Part shown: positions 29,609-38,178 of the stretch, one piece after another
How the letters are laid out: each line of letters starts with the position of its first letter
How positions within the stretch are numbered: the stretch's first letter is position 1
Origin: JAJFTV01 sp036825755
GTDB taxonomy: Bacteria; Chloroflexota; Anaerolineae; Anaerolineales; Anaerolineaceae
Direction: 5' to 3'
Length of the DNA stretch: 64,000 nt
NCBI GenBank assembly: GCA_036825755.1
Contig: DAISXR010000005.1
Coordinates: 1-64,000 of the forward strand
Program-made: the position numbers and the translations under genes
The notes under the pieces: generated by a model
What the model was told of the DNA's origin: nothing
Database searches by the model: none
The model's input: the letters and a program-made list of their open reading frames with translations, nothing else

Positions 29609-30507
29609 AAGGCTGCCACCAGAATGCCGGCGAGTAATAAGGCGGAGGTAAAAATGCTCCCGCCCCACAGCAGATAAGACATGATTTGCATTTCTTTGCG
29701 GCGGTACAAAAACATGCCGAACAGCAGGTTGAACACAAACACCATGGTACCCAGAATGGGCAGCAGCAGCATATATTGTGATGGACCGGGTTCAAATGGC
29801 TGCGCGGCGCTGTCGTACCCCATGGAGAGCAGCGAGATGGAGGAGACCACCACACTGGTGCCAATTGCGAGTACGCCGTCCGCCAGTGCTCCCACCAGCA
29901 CCAGAATACGGGCGGCGCGGTCATTCCAGATGCGCTTGAAATAGGCCGCCGGTAGGATGGTGGAGGAGGAAAGCGGCGTGAGGCTGCCCATTTCATTGGC
30001 CCGTCTGAAAGAGTTTAGAAATCGGCTCATCTCCGCGGGGGAGATGGCATATACCTTGTTGCCGCTGGCAATTAACAGCAGGTTATGTGCATCCGAGGCC
30101 AGGAACTCCACTGTGCCCAGCTCTTCGGTAGCCCGGCGGCCATAAATGGAGCCAGGCCAGCGCAGCAGGGGCAGATGCAGCCGGTAGCCCAGTTCACCGG
30201 CCGGGCGGATCCATTCGATATCTACCATGGAGACGTCTTCACTGCGTAAACCCCAGCGGATGCGCAAACCATCCCGGTCAAGCACATAGCGGGCCTGCAA
30301 CAGCGCATAAGCGCCGTAGGCAAATAAGAGCGCAGGAGCCAGCAGAATAATCCCGGCCAGGTACCAGATGGCGATGTCTCCCTGCGGCGCGCGATTCAAC
30401 GCATACCAGATGCAAAAAGCTCCGGACAACAGCAATGCGGCGATGACCAGCCCGTTGAACAGCAGACCGGTACGTCGCGGAGGGATATACTGAGCCGGAA
30501 AATCCAT
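29605..30507 (-). CDS. Membrane protein with a PH-like domain
   Basis: Protein of 300 residues. Two helices at the N-terminus (about residues 14-35 and 45-68) are followed by RYVLDRDGLRIRWGLRSEDV and VDIEWIRPAG. This beta-rich stretch resembles bacterial PH domains (bPH). A GNKVYAISPAEMSRFLNSF segment closes the domain. Three or four further helices form the C-terminal third. No enzyme motif is seen. It lies four bases from the aminotransferase gene and overlaps the DUF92 gene, so all three are probably co-transcribed. The family assignment is by pattern only. Confidence 0.65.
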   Translation of the reverse strand: MDFPAQYIPPRRTGLLFNGLVIAALLLSGAFCIWYALNRAPQGDIAIWYLAGIILLAPALLFAYGAYALLQARYVLDRDGLRIRWGLRSEDVSMVDIEWIRPAGELGYRLHLPLLRWPGSIYGRRATEELGTVEFLASDAHNLLLIASGNKVYAISPAEMSRFLNSFRRANEMGSLTPLSSSTILPAAYFKRIWNDRAARILVLVGALADGVLAIGTSVVVSSISLLSMGYDSAAQPFEPGPSQYMLLLPILGTMVFVFNLLFGMFLYRRKEMQIMSYLLWGGSIFTSALLLAGILVAAL

Positions 30508-30510
30508 GCC

Positions 30511-31704
30511 TTACCTTGCGGAAAGGATTTCTTTAATGACCGAACAGACGGTTTTAACCTGTTCCTCGGTCATGATCCCGGAGAACGGCAGCGCCAGACC
30601 GCGCCTGCCCAGGTCTTCGGTGATGGGAAAATCGCCCGGTCGGTAGCCAAACTTTTCCACCATAAAGGGCTGCAGGTGGATGGGGCTAAAATACGGCCGC
30701 GACGGGATGCCTCTTTGTGCCAGGCTGCGGATGAATTCCGCCCGGTCGACGCGGTGAGCCAGCCGGATCACATACACAAACCAGCTTACGCGTGTGGTGG
30801 TGGAGCTGACGTAAGGGATCTCAACCTCGTCGACCTGTGAGAGATACTGGTTATACCAGCCGGCAACACGGTCTCGCTTTTCCAGCAGTTCATCGATGCG
30901 CTGCATCTGGGCAGCGCCCAAGGCAGCACTGAATTCATCCAGACGGTAGTTGTAACCCATCAGGGTATGATCCAGCCAGGTATCGCCGGGTACGCGGCCC
31001 TGGTTGCGCAGCGCGCGCATGATGCGGGCGGCGTCATCATGATCGGTGACGATCATTCCGCCTTCGGCGGTGGTGATCTGCTTGTTGGGGTAAAAAGCGA
31101 ACACGCCGTAATCGCCCAAACGGCCGGCTTTACGGTCTTTGTAGACAGCTCCCAGCGATTCGCAGGAATCGTTGATCAGTTTCATGCCGTACCAGTTGGT
31201 GATGGCCTGCAGCGGGTAATAATCGGCTGGCTGACCGAACACATCCACACTCAACAGGGCTTTCAAATGACCGCCCTCATCGGCTCCTTTACGGGGCAGC
31301 CAGTTTTTGGCAGCTCCGCCCCTCGCCGAGATATCACGGGCGGCTTCTTCGGCCAGTTTGGTATCGATATTACCGGTCATCGGATCCACATCCACATAAA
31401 TGGGGATGGCCCGCTCATACAGGATTACATTGGTGGACGAGATGAACGAGAAGGGAGTGGTCAGCACATAGTCACCAGCCTGCACCCCTGCCGCGTGTAT
31501 GCATAAATGCAGCCCGGCGGTACCGGAGTTGACCGCAATGGCATGTTTTGAGCCGGTAAAGTGGCGGAACGCATCTTCAAAGGCCTGAATGCGCGGCCCC
31601 ATGCTGAAAGATGTGGTTTGCAGCACATCCATCACGGCCTGCCGCTCCAGATCGGTGATATCCGGGGAGGACATGGGGATGTTAAAAGTGGCCTGGTAAT
31701 CCAT
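30511..31704 (-). CDS. DegT/DnrJ/EryC1/StrS family PLP-dependent aminotransferase
   Basis: PLP enzyme of the sugar aminotransferase family, 397 residues. N-terminal signatures are SSPDITDLERQAVMDVL and HAIAVNSGTAGLHLCIHAAG. The family Asp/Ser region reads LINDSCESLGAVYKDRKAG and the Schiff-base lysine lies in FAFYPNKQITTAEGGMIVTD. Such enzymes transaminate keto-sugars for surface glycans or secondary metabolites. The epimerase gene about 5 kb upstream on the same strand could supply a nucleotide sugar, but no dedicated sugar cluster is present, so the substrate is unknown. Confidence 0.9.
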   Translation of the reverse strand: MDYQATFNIPMSSPDITDLERQAVMDVLQTTSFSMGPRIQAFEDAFRHFTGSKHAIAVNSGTAGLHLCIHAAGVQAGDYVLTTPFSFISSTNVILYERAIPIYVDVDPMTGNIDTKLAEEAARDISARGGAAKNWLPRKGADEGGHLKALLSVDVFGQPADYYPLQAITNWYGMKLINDSCESLGAVYKDRKAGRLGDYGVFAFYPNKQITTAEGGMIVTDHDDAARIMRALRNQGRVPGDTWLDHTLMGYNYRLDEFSAALGAAQMQRIDELLEKRDRVAGWYNQYLSQVDEVEIPYVSSTTTRVSWFVYVIRLAHRVDRAEFIRSLAQRGIPSRPYFSPIHLQPFMVEKFGYRPGDFPITEDLGRRGLALPFSGIMTEEQVKTVCSVIKEILSAR

Positions 31705-31717
31705 AACGTCACTTGCC

Positions 31718-32866
31718 TTATTTCAGTGAGATGGTGGTCAGGATCACGCTCGATCCGTTGTTCTCTGGGGTGATCATCACCTGCAAATCCAGATCGTCCT
31801 TTTGGGCGGTCAGCATGATCACACCGCCTGTGTCCAAATCATCCGTGATTTCCCACCCCAGCGGCGGCAGAGCCTGCCGGTAAAAATTGGCGGTGTCTTC
31901 CGGCTGATCGGGGGTGGTAAAGGTCACGATCCCGCCAAATGATTGCTGATTGACCGCAGAATTGGGCAGCGGTATATCATTAACGGCCTGCTGTGGGTTA
32001 AGGCATTCTGCCGGCAGGGCGATATCGTTCATCTGTTCCGCATCCAACAAATTGTAAACCCATTCAACCTCGGCGCTGGCCGCACTTTGCTGAGAACCAT
32101 CATCGCTCTTTGCGGTGCCGGTAAAACGAACAACATAACCGCCATCTCGGGCAATCCACACCTCGCCGTCTTCGAAAACGGCTGCATTTGTTTGCAGGCC
32201 GGCCGTTTCGACGGTGTAGAGATCCGCGGCGATCTCATTGACGGTCACATTCGATTCCAGCAGTTCGCCAATCTTCACCGATTGGATGAAAGACTCGGGG
32301 ATGAGTAGTAAATCGCTCATCTGTTCTTCCAGACCGCTGATGGGTGTACAGGGAGCGGTGGCATTATCCGGGGTGTACACAACCAGAAGCTCTCCGTGGC
32401 GGTACAGCTCAAACCTGTCGGTATGTGAGAAGGTTCCGCTGCCGTCATAATTGACCGAACTGTGCTGCAAACCGGCGGGGCGGTTATATTCCGATTCGGT
32501 TTCGACATTCTGAATATATTCATCTCCAGACGGGCCTGCCCCTTTGGACGTCATGGAAAAGGTGGTCCGATAGGTATCCGGCAAATTGGCTTCATCGCCG
32601 GTGAGAGCGGTGACGACGCCTTCCAGGTCTGCCGGAGCGGTCGGTGTATCTGCAGGCGTTTCGGTTTCAGTAGGTTTTTCCAGATCCAGTGTCTGACTGG
32701 TTTCAGCAACAGTCTCCGTTATTGATTGGGTGGTCGGGGTGGTTTCCATGGTATCCACCACCGTATCCCGTATCCAATCACGCAGCCCGGTTGGCAGTGA
32801 ACAGCTCAGGGTGATCACAAGGATGAAAATACTGGCGAGCAGTATTCGTTTATGGCGAAGTTTCAT
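31718..32866 (-). CDS. Putative lipoprotein of unknown function
   Basis: Protein of 382 residues. The N-terminus MKLRHKRILLASIFILVITL followed by SCS looks like a lipoprotein signal, although Thr at -3 of the Cys is not ideal. A Thr/Glu/Pro-rich spacer (about residues 40-85) follows. Two alpha/beta parts come next: one around TYRTTFSMTSKG..FELYRHGELLVVYT, the other ending ANFYRQALPPLGWEITDD..LDLQVMITPENNGSSVILTT. This resembles outer-surface LolA/LppX-like folds, but I do not recognise a family. It sits between proS and the aminotransferase in the run of minus-strand genes. Confidence 0.7.
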   Translation of the reverse strand: MKLRHKRILLASIFILVITLSCSLPTGLRDWIRDTVVDTMETTPTTQSITETVAETSQTLDLEKPTETETPADTPTAPADLEGVVTALTGDEANLPDTYRTTFSMTSKGAGPSGDEYIQNVETESEYNRPAGLQHSSVNYDGSGTFSHTDRFELYRHGELLVVYTPDNATAPCTPISGLEEQMSDLLLIPESFIQSVKIGELLESNVTVNEIAADLYTVETAGLQTNAAVFEDGEVWIARDGGYVVRFTGTAKSDDGSQQSAASAEVEWVYNLLDAEQMNDIALPAECLNPQQAVNDIPLPNSAVNQQSFGGIVTFTTPDQPEDTANFYRQALPPLGWEITDDLDTGGVIMLTAQKDDLDLQVMITPENNGSSVILTTISLK

Positions 32867-32891
32867 TTATTTCCTTCCTCGCCCGAAGGGA

Positions 32892-34343
32892 TTACTCACT
32901 CACATTCCGCTGGATCAGTGGGATCAACTCGGAAAGCGTCACGGGGGCAGGGGCAGGATCACTGCGCCGTTTGAATTCCACCGTACCGGCGGTGATTCCG
33001 CGCTGGCTGACCGTGATGCGGATGGGAATACCGATCAGGTCGGCGTCGTTGAACTTGACGCCGGCGCGCTCGTTGCGATCATCGTANNNNNNNNNNNNNN
33101 NNNNNNNNNNNNNNNNNNNNNNNNNNNNNNNNNNNNNNNNNNNNNNNNNNNNNNNNNNNNNNNNNNNNNNNNNNNNNNNNNNNNNNGGGCAGCGGTCACC
33201 GGGTTTTGGATGGGTGATCTCGGCGACCAGGTTGGCGGTGAAATCGCGCCCGTAATTCACGTTGAGCAGGTGGTATCCGTGCTGGTTCGCTCCGGCTACC
33301 AGATTGGCTGAAAGCGGGATCTGTGCATCGACTGCCACAAAAACGCCCTGCACGCCGACGGCGGAACCGTACCCCGGCACCACACCCGCCCGGCTGATCT
33401 CCTCTTCCAGAGCCGGTCGCCAGGAGGTCATGCCGGTCTCTGCCGCCAGACGTTGTTCGTCCAGTTCGCGGTCACCGGGGACGATCACAATGACCAGTTG
33501 CTCTTTTCCGTTCAGCACACCGGTGAGGAATACCGCCTTGGCGGTGCGTTCTTTGGGGATATGCAAAAATGCGACCAGCGCATCGATGGTCTTGCAGTCG
33601 GGTGTTTCCACTTTTTCCAGAGGCAGCGGTTCTTCTGACCAGGGTGCTTGGCGTGAAAAGCGCGCGTTGTCTTTCGATGTTGTGTAACCACAGGTTGTGC
33701 ATGTGTACACTGTGGTGCAGCCGGCAGCGTGCGGGAAGAACCATTCGGTCGAAATTGGCTCAGGCGCGTTGTGCGGGGCGGCGGTTTTCAGCAACGGCAG
33801 ATCCAAACCGGCCAGTATTTGCTCCACCCGCTGGGTGATCTGTGCTCGCCAGGCGTTTCTTTCCTCCGTTTGCTGGAAAAAGCCATACAGCGAAAGGGTT
33901 TTAGGCATGCGGCTGTAAAAGAGGCCGTTGCCGGGGTGTACTTCATCCTCCCACAAGGTGTGGCGAATACCCACCACAGCGGGAAGCTGGCGGTACGAGT
34001 TGAAATGCTGGCGGACGATCTCATCCACAGCACCATCCGGGCTGCCTGCCAGGGTCAACTGCCGGCCCTGCGAGTCAACCAGTCCCAACCCATTGCGCGG
34101 GGATGAGGAGCCTTCATAGGAGAGCACCGACGGCGTCTCCAAAAAGGTGACCTGCGAAGGGATGCCGTCCAGCAGGGCCTTCTCCAGCGTCTCGATGGCG
34201 CGCAGGCCAAACGGTAAAAGGGCAAAGCTGCCCTTACCGATTTCCTGTACATAACCGGCGCGGGTCAGATATTGATGGCTGGCAAGTACCGCCTGTGAAG
34301 GGGCTTCACGCAGGGTGCGGATAAAAAGCGACGACATGCGCAT
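32892..34343 (-). CDS. proS: Prolyl-tRNA synthetase, interrupted by an assembly gap
   Basis: Charges tRNA-Pro. The bacterial-type N-terminus is clear: LFIRTLREAPSQAVLASHQYL, RAGYVQEIGKGSFALLPFGL. The editing/insertion domain follows (DALVAFLHIPKERTAKAVFL, NLVAGANQHGYHLLNVNYGR). The C-terminal anticodon domain begins YDDRNERAGVKFNDADLIGI. Between ITHPKPGDRC and YDDR the family normally has roughly 100 or more residues including class II motif 3; here 100 N stand in. The real gap is therefore probably over 300 bases. Reading frames on both sides agree only if the gap length is 1 modulo 3. It lies 12 bases after the CPBP gene. Confidence 0.93.
   Translation of the reverse strand: MRMSSLFIRTLREAPSQAVLASHQYLTRAGYVQEIGKGSFALLPFGLRAIETLEKALLDGIPSQVTFLETPSVLSYEGSSSPRNGLGLVDSQGRQLTLAGSPDGAVDEIVRQHFNSYRQLPAVVGIRHTLWEDEVHPGNGLFYSRMPKTLSLYGFFQQTEERNAWRAQITQRVEQILAGLDLPLLKTAAPHNAPEPISTEWFFPHAAGCTTVYTCTTCGYTTSKDNARFSRQAPWSEEPLPLEKVETPDCKTIDALVAFLHIPKERTAKAVFLTGVLNGKEQLVIVIVPGDRELDEQRLAAETGMTSWRPALEEEISRAGVVPGYGSAVGVQGVFVAVDAQIPLSANLVAGANQHGYHLLNVNYGRDFTANLVAEITHPKPGDRCXXXXXXXXXXXXXXXXXXXXXXXXXXXXXXXXXXYDDRNERAGVKFNDADLIGIPIRITVSQRGITAGTVEFKRRSDPAPAPVTLSELIPLIQRNVSE
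33087..33186. other. Assembly gap (100 N) inside proS
   Basis: Placeholder run. It replaces the end of the catalytic core of prolyl-tRNA synthetase; comparison with the family suggests that well over 100 bases are missing. Confidence 0.99.
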
Positions 34344-34355
34344 AGTGGAAAGATC

Positions 34356-35102
34356 CTATTTGACGATAGTCAACCAATCGGAGACCGCCCGGTAGAGCGC
34401 CGGTGCGGTGGTATGACCGGTTTTTTGCATAATCCAGCCCAGCAGCAAGCTCTGGACGATGAGCACTGCCAGACTTAGCCAGAGGATTTCTGCGCTGACA
34501 ATCAGCCACGGCAAACGCCAGAGGATGAACATACCTGAAGCCGCCAGCCAGCCGGCCGGCTGCCCGAGCCAGGAACCCATGCGGAGTTGTAGATAGCCGC
34601 GGAAGAGTGTCTCTTCGGCCAGGCTGATGCCCAGCAGCAGCGCCAGAGCCATTCCTTCATCGGCTGTCACACCGTTGACAATGCTCATCAGTTTGCCGCG
34701 CAGGAAAATGGTCAGAAAAATCAGCATGACGGCGATGCGTAAACCCAGCACCAGGTTGGGTTTGGCGCCCCATCCGGCGCTCAGCAGCGGCTGACGGCGG
34801 TAAAACAGCGCAAATGCACCCACGCCCAGGCAGACAAGCGCCAGAATCAACTCGCCGGTCAACAACTGGTTGGTTTCACCTGTGAGAAAGTGATCTTTGA
34901 AAGCGGTAAAGGAAAACAAAACCGCAACAGCCAGGGCGACCAGATACACACTGATGCTCACACGACCTTCACGCTGCGGATATTTGAACTGGACCGGCCG
35001 GTATTGCAGCCGCTGGCTGGTTCCGGCGATCAGTATCACCGCCACCACGCCCAGCGTCTCGGCTAATTTCAACAGGAGATACCGGCTGGTCTGCGCATCC
35101 AT
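34356..35102 (-). CDS. CPBP-like membrane protein, key residues altered
   Basis: A 248-residue protein with about seven helices. AEETLFRGYLQLRMG matches motif 1 (EExxxRG) of the CPBP/Abi glutamic intramembrane proteases. The next two motifs, normally FxxxH and HxxxN, read FILWR and YRAVSD, so both histidines are arginine and the Asn is Asp. It may be a non-catalytic family member, or I have aligned the motifs wrongly. It overlaps the bactofilin stop by one base (TAATG) and precedes proS by 12 bases. Confidence 0.72.
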   Translation of the reverse strand: MDAQTSRYLLLKLAETLGVVAVILIAGTSQRLQYRPVQFKYPQREGRVSISVYLVALAVAVLFSFTAFKDHFLTGETNQLLTGELILALVCLGVGAFALFYRRQPLLSAGWGAKPNLVLGLRIAVMLIFLTIFLRGKLMSIVNGVTADEGMALALLLGISLAEETLFRGYLQLRMGSWLGQPAGWLAASGMFILWRLPWLIVSAEILWLSLAVLIVQSLLLGWIMQKTGHTTAPALYRAVSDWLTIVK

Positions 35103-35545
35103 TATGGCTGGCTCTCGTTGGGTTGTGTCTCATCCAGCGAACTGGCCGGCCCGAGCAGGGGAGCCAGACCCAGGTCGATTTCTTCTTCCATACGCACCTG
35201 TCCGCGCAGGAAAGAGCCTTCTTCTGTGGCAAACGCCACCGTCACCACATCACCCCATACCCGTCCGGTACTGCGAATTTCCAGCCGTTCGGTGGAGATA
35301 TTGCCGTGAACCACACCCGCCACCACCACCGTGTTGGCGGTAATATTTTCGCAGTTGACCCGGCCGGTTTCACCCACCACCACCAATCCGCGGATGGTGA
35401 TATCGCCCTCAAAGGCGCCTTCAATACGGATGCCGCCGCTCCCGCGCAGACTGCCCTTCCAGTTGATACCGGGCCCCAAAACAGATGTGACCCTCTCAAT
35501 CGGACGGGTTTGTTCTACACCTGGAGACGTTTTCTTGCGAAACAT
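35102..35545 (-). CDS. Bactofilin family protein
   Basis: Polymer-forming cytoskeletal protein (DUF583), 147 residues. The central beta-helix is visible as short repeats: GIRIEGAFEGDITIRGLVVV, GETGRVNCENITANTVVVAG, HGNISTERLEIRSTGRVWGD. Flanks are disordered, and the C-terminal tail is acidic (EEEIDLGLAPLLG). Bactofilins shape cells or position envelope machinery at the membrane. AAGGA precedes the ATG. A TATAAT about 65 bases upstream suggests that this is the first gene of the run down to the MFS transporter. Confidence 0.9.
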   Translation of the reverse strand: MFRKKTSPGVEQTRPIERVTSVLGPGINWKGSLRGSGGIRIEGAFEGDITIRGLVVVGETGRVNCENITANTVVVAGVVHGNISTERLEIRSTGRVWGDVVTVAFATEEGSFLRGQVRMEEEIDLGLAPLLGPASSLDETQPNESQP

Positions 35546-35608
35546 GGCATTCCTTCTTAAAGCCGCGGGCTTTCAGCCAGCAGCCGGTATTTGACATTTG
35601 ATGGGTCA

Positions 35609-35614
35609 ATTATA
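35609..35614 (-). promoter_or_regulatory. Possible -10 element for the bactofilin-to-MFS run
   Basis: Reads TATAAT on the minus strand, 64 bases before the bactofilin start. The -35 is weak (TTCCGC at 16 bases). A small AAAGCC/GGCTTT hairpin lies just before the ribosome site. Confidence 0.45.
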
Positions 35615-35620
35615 GTCGAT

Positions 35621-36238
35621 TCAAAATGATGCGGAACGACCGGTTTCCATTGGGGGATCAAGGCGAGTCAGAAAACGCCAGGGCTTGCTCTTCCACGGTT
35701 CGGGCACGCTATCGATGCCGATGCGCGCGGTGGTGACCACCCGGTCATCGGGGATGGGAATACCGCTTTCCACCCAGAGTTCGCTTTCAGGGCTGTACAT
35801 CCATTGCCCATTCAGCCGTCCATCGATATCTAACGCCTGGGTGATCTTTGCCGGACCATCGGTCCACTGCCTGGGCGGGCGATTATTACGACGTTGAGCT
35901 ACATACGCCTGCCCTTCGGTGACGAACAACCCACGCAGCAAAACAGCCGAGGGGTGGCTGCCCGGTCCAGTGACGAAGTTGAGCAGCCAGTGAATACCAT
36001 AGGTGAAGTACACATAAATGTGACCGGCCGGTCGGTACATCACTTCGGTGCGTGGGGTGAGGCCGGACCGGGCGTGGCAGGCCAGGTCTTCCTCACCGTC
36101 ATATGCTTCGGTTTCGGTGATAATGCCGGCCAGACGCTGCCCGTTCAGCATGCGTACCAGGCGGCAGCCCAGCAGTTCACGCGCCACGGGGAGCGGCGAA
36201 CGGTCAAAGAAGGTCATATCCAGACGCGGTGAGAACAT
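35621..36238 (-). CDS. mpg: 3-methyladenine DNA glycosylase (AAG/Mpg family)
   Basis: Base-excision enzyme that removes alkylated purines. The 205-residue length is normal. Signatures are PVARELLGCRLVR, AGIITETEAYDGEEDLACHA (catalytic Glu in ETEAY) and GHIYVYFTYGIHWLLNFV. The chosen ATG 36238 reads MFSPRLDM; an alternative ATG at 36217 reads MTFFDRS. Neither has a good ribosome site. A TACAAT lies just before the first ATG, so a leaderless message is possible. Confidence 0.93.
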   Translation of the reverse strand: MFSPRLDMTFFDRSPLPVARELLGCRLVRMLNGQRLAGIITETEAYDGEEDLACHARSGLTPRTEVMYRPAGHIYVYFTYGIHWLLNFVTGPGSHPSAVLLRGLFVTEGQAYVAQRRNNRPPRQWTDGPAKITQALDIDGRLNGQWMYSPESELWVESGIPIPDDRVVTTARIGIDSVPEPWKSKPWRFLTRLDPPMETGRSASF

Positions 36239-36280
36239 GCTGGTATTGTAAACGAAATGAATTGGAGATACCTGAGACGG

Positions 36281-37210
36281 CTAGTGGACCTTGTAACGGG
36301 GATCATTTTCCAGGGTCAGGCGCAGCCCTTTTTCCAGCGGAATCTGCGGCTGGTAGCCCAACAAATCACGCGCCAGGGTCAAATCCGCGCACAGACGATT
36401 GGGACCGCGATCGTCGCGCTGGTTGAATACAGTCTGGGGATGAGCGCCGGTGGCTTCAATCACCATCTCCACCAGATCCTGCACCGTGGTTTCCACTCCG
36501 CTGCCCACATTGATGATTTTTTGGTCCACTCTATCCGCGGATGAAGCCGCGACCAGGGCATTTACCACATCATCCACATAGACATAATCGCGTGTCTGTT
36601 TGCCGCTGCCGTGCAGAACCAGTGTTCCGTTGGCCAGCGCCTGTTTCAAAAAGTTGGGCACAACCGGTGCATGCGCGGCCGGTAAGTGCTGCCCCGGACC
36701 ATAAGCATTGAACACACGCAGACACACCGTTTCAATTTTGGAGAGACGGCCGATGGTGTTGACGTAATACTCGGCGGCCAGCTTGGATACCGCATAGGGG
36801 GATTGCGGGTTGGGGCGGCAGTCTTCGGGCACCGGTTGGACGTCCTGTTCGCCGTAAACAGCGCCGGATGAGGTAAACACCACCCGTTTGACGCCCACAT
36901 CGCGCATGGCTTCCATTAACGTGACGGTGCCGCCCACGTTCACCTGATTGTACTCGCGCGGATACAAAACTGATTCAGATACCAATACACGCGCAGCCAG
37001 GTGATAAACACAATCGACGTCCTGCAAGAGAGTCCACAATTTGGGCCGGTCGTTCACATCCCCGCGAGTAAAGTGCACCTCGGGAGACAGCCCGTTTGGG
37101 TCGCCGGTGGATAAATCGTCCAGACCTCGAACCGAGTGGCCTTCACGCGCAAGCCGGTTGGATAAAGCGGTTCCTAAAAAGCCTGCTGCACCTGTGATGA
37201 GAAATTGCAT
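36281..37210 (-). CDS. NAD-dependent epimerase/dehydratase (extended SDR)
   Basis: A 309-residue extended SDR. The Rossmann motif is ITGAAGFLGTALSNRL, the catalytic residues are in TSSGAVYGEQ and SPYAVSKLAAEYY. NVGGTVTLMEAM and RPNPQSPYAVSK resemble UDP-glucose 4-epimerases and related nucleotide-sugar enzymes. GPGQHLPAAHAPVVPNFLKQ fits the substrate-binding part. The exact sugar cannot be fixed. It is divergent from rubrerythrin, with a promoter region in the 215-base spacer. Confidence 0.88.
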   Translation of the reverse strand: MQFLITGAAGFLGTALSNRLAREGHSVRGLDDLSTGDPNGLSPEVHFTRGDVNDRPKLWTLLQDVDCVYHLAARVLVSESVLYPREYNQVNVGGTVTLMEAMRDVGVKRVVFTSSGAVYGEQDVQPVPEDCRPNPQSPYAVSKLAAEYYVNTIGRLSKIETVCLRVFNAYGPGQHLPAAHAPVVPNFLKQALANGTLVLHGSGKQTRDYVYVDDVVNALVAASSADRVDQKIINVGSGVETTVQDLVEMVIEATGAHPQTVFNQRDDRGPNRLCADLTLARDLLGYQPQIPLEKGLRLTLENDPRYKVH

Positions 37211-37288
37211 GAAGAGAGTACCAGTCCTGTTCCTGGGGTGTTGGATTCAAACGATTTGTTAAAGGAAATTCTGCGTCTGGATCGCTTA

Positions 37289-37309
37289 ATAATGCTTAAA
37301 TGCATTATA
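37289..37309 (-). promoter_or_regulatory. Extended -10 promoter with overlapping inverted repeat
   Basis: On the minus strand, TGCTATAAT (37304-37312) is an extended -10 for the epimerase gene. ATAATGC (37289-37295) and GCATTAT (37302-37308) form a 7-bp inverted repeat across six bases that covers the -10, as an operator would. Confidence 0.5.
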
Positions 37310-37365
37310 GCACAACGCGTTATCGCAGCGCATGAAGCTATATTTCAAAGAGACAGGCTAAAAAT

Positions 37366-37394
37366 TTGACAAATTGAGTAGACAAGGTTAAGAT
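37366..37394 (+). promoter_or_regulatory. Promoter of rubrerythrin
   Basis: TTGACA (37366-37371), a 17-base spacer and TAAGAT (37389-37394), 31 bases before the start codon; a near-consensus vegetative promoter. Confidence 0.8.
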
Positions 37395-37425
37395 TCTCCT
37401 AAAAATAAACCTGAAGGAGAAAACG

Positions 37426-37923
37426 ATGAGCAAAACAGTTGAAAATCTGTGGAGTGCCTTTGCAGGCGAATCACAGGCTAACCGGAAGTATCTGGCTTTT
37501 GCTGAAAAAGCGGATAAAGAGGGGTTCGCACAGGCAGCCAAACTGTTCCGGGCCGCTGCCGCCGCTGAAACCGTGCATGCGCACAATCACCTGAAGGCAT
37601 TGGGCGCGATCAAGAGCACCGCCGAGAACCTGAAGGAAGCCGCGGGAGGAGAACATTATGAAGCCTTCGAAATGTACCCGCCGTTCCTGGAAGAAGCCAC
37701 CGCTACCGGCGAAAAGCCCGCTGCCCGTACTTTCCGCCTGGCTCTGGAAGTAGAAAAAACCCACGAAAATCTGTACAGCGAAATGCTGGATAATCTCGGT
37801 AAAGAAGAAGAGCCCTATGCGTACTATGTATGCCCGTTCTGCGGACATACCCACGCTCGCAATGCGCCGGATGTCTGCCCCGTCTGCGGCGCCACAGCCG
37901 ATAAATTCTTCCGCGTCGAGTAA
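37426..37923 (+). CDS. rbr: Rubrerythrin
   Basis: Di-iron peroxidase that reduces hydrogen peroxide and protects anaerobes from oxidative stress. The 165-residue protein has the ferritin-like four-helix part with iron ligands in FAGESQANRKY, AAETVHAHNH (ExxH) and EVEKTHENLYSEM (ExxH). A C-terminal rubredoxin domain carries CPFCG and CPVCG. GAAGGAGA precedes ATG 37426, and the gene has its own consensus promoter and terminator, so it is a single-gene unit. It suggests an anaerobic or microaerophilic lifestyle, along with complex I. Confidence 0.96.
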   Translation: MSKTVENLWSAFAGESQANRKYLAFAEKADKEGFAQAAKLFRAAAAAETVHAHNHLKALGAIKSTAENLKEAAGGEHYEAFEMYPPFLEEATATGEKPAARTFRLALEVEKTHENLYSEMLDNLGKEEEPYAYYVCPFCGHTHARNAPDVCPVCGATADKFFRVE

Positions 37924-37956
37924 TTCGTTTTCGAAATTTATCAGTGATCACCGGAT

Positions 37957-37986
37957 CAGGGCTGTTCTGAAAAACAGCCCTGTTTT
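37957..37986 (+). terminator. Terminator of rubrerythrin
   Basis: CAGGGCTGTT (37957-37966) pairs perfectly with AACAGCCCTG (37973-37982), loop CTGAAA, followed by TTTT. The rest of the spacer to 38178 holds a short palindrome GGTATACATATACC (38123-38136), a possible operator for the next gene. Confidence 0.88.
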
Positions 37987-38178
37987 ATAATTAAGTCGCC
38001 GCGCAGCGTTGTTCATACAGTTTAGGGAGTTAGAAGAAATTCAGACCGGCTCTCGCGCATCGACGCGTGTCTTCTGCCGGTATCGCCACATCATCTGAAA
38101 TCTATTATTACCTGACCGGTGGGGTATACATATACCGCGCGGTAAGCCGGGCAGGAGCAAAAAGCACAGGGTAGAACT

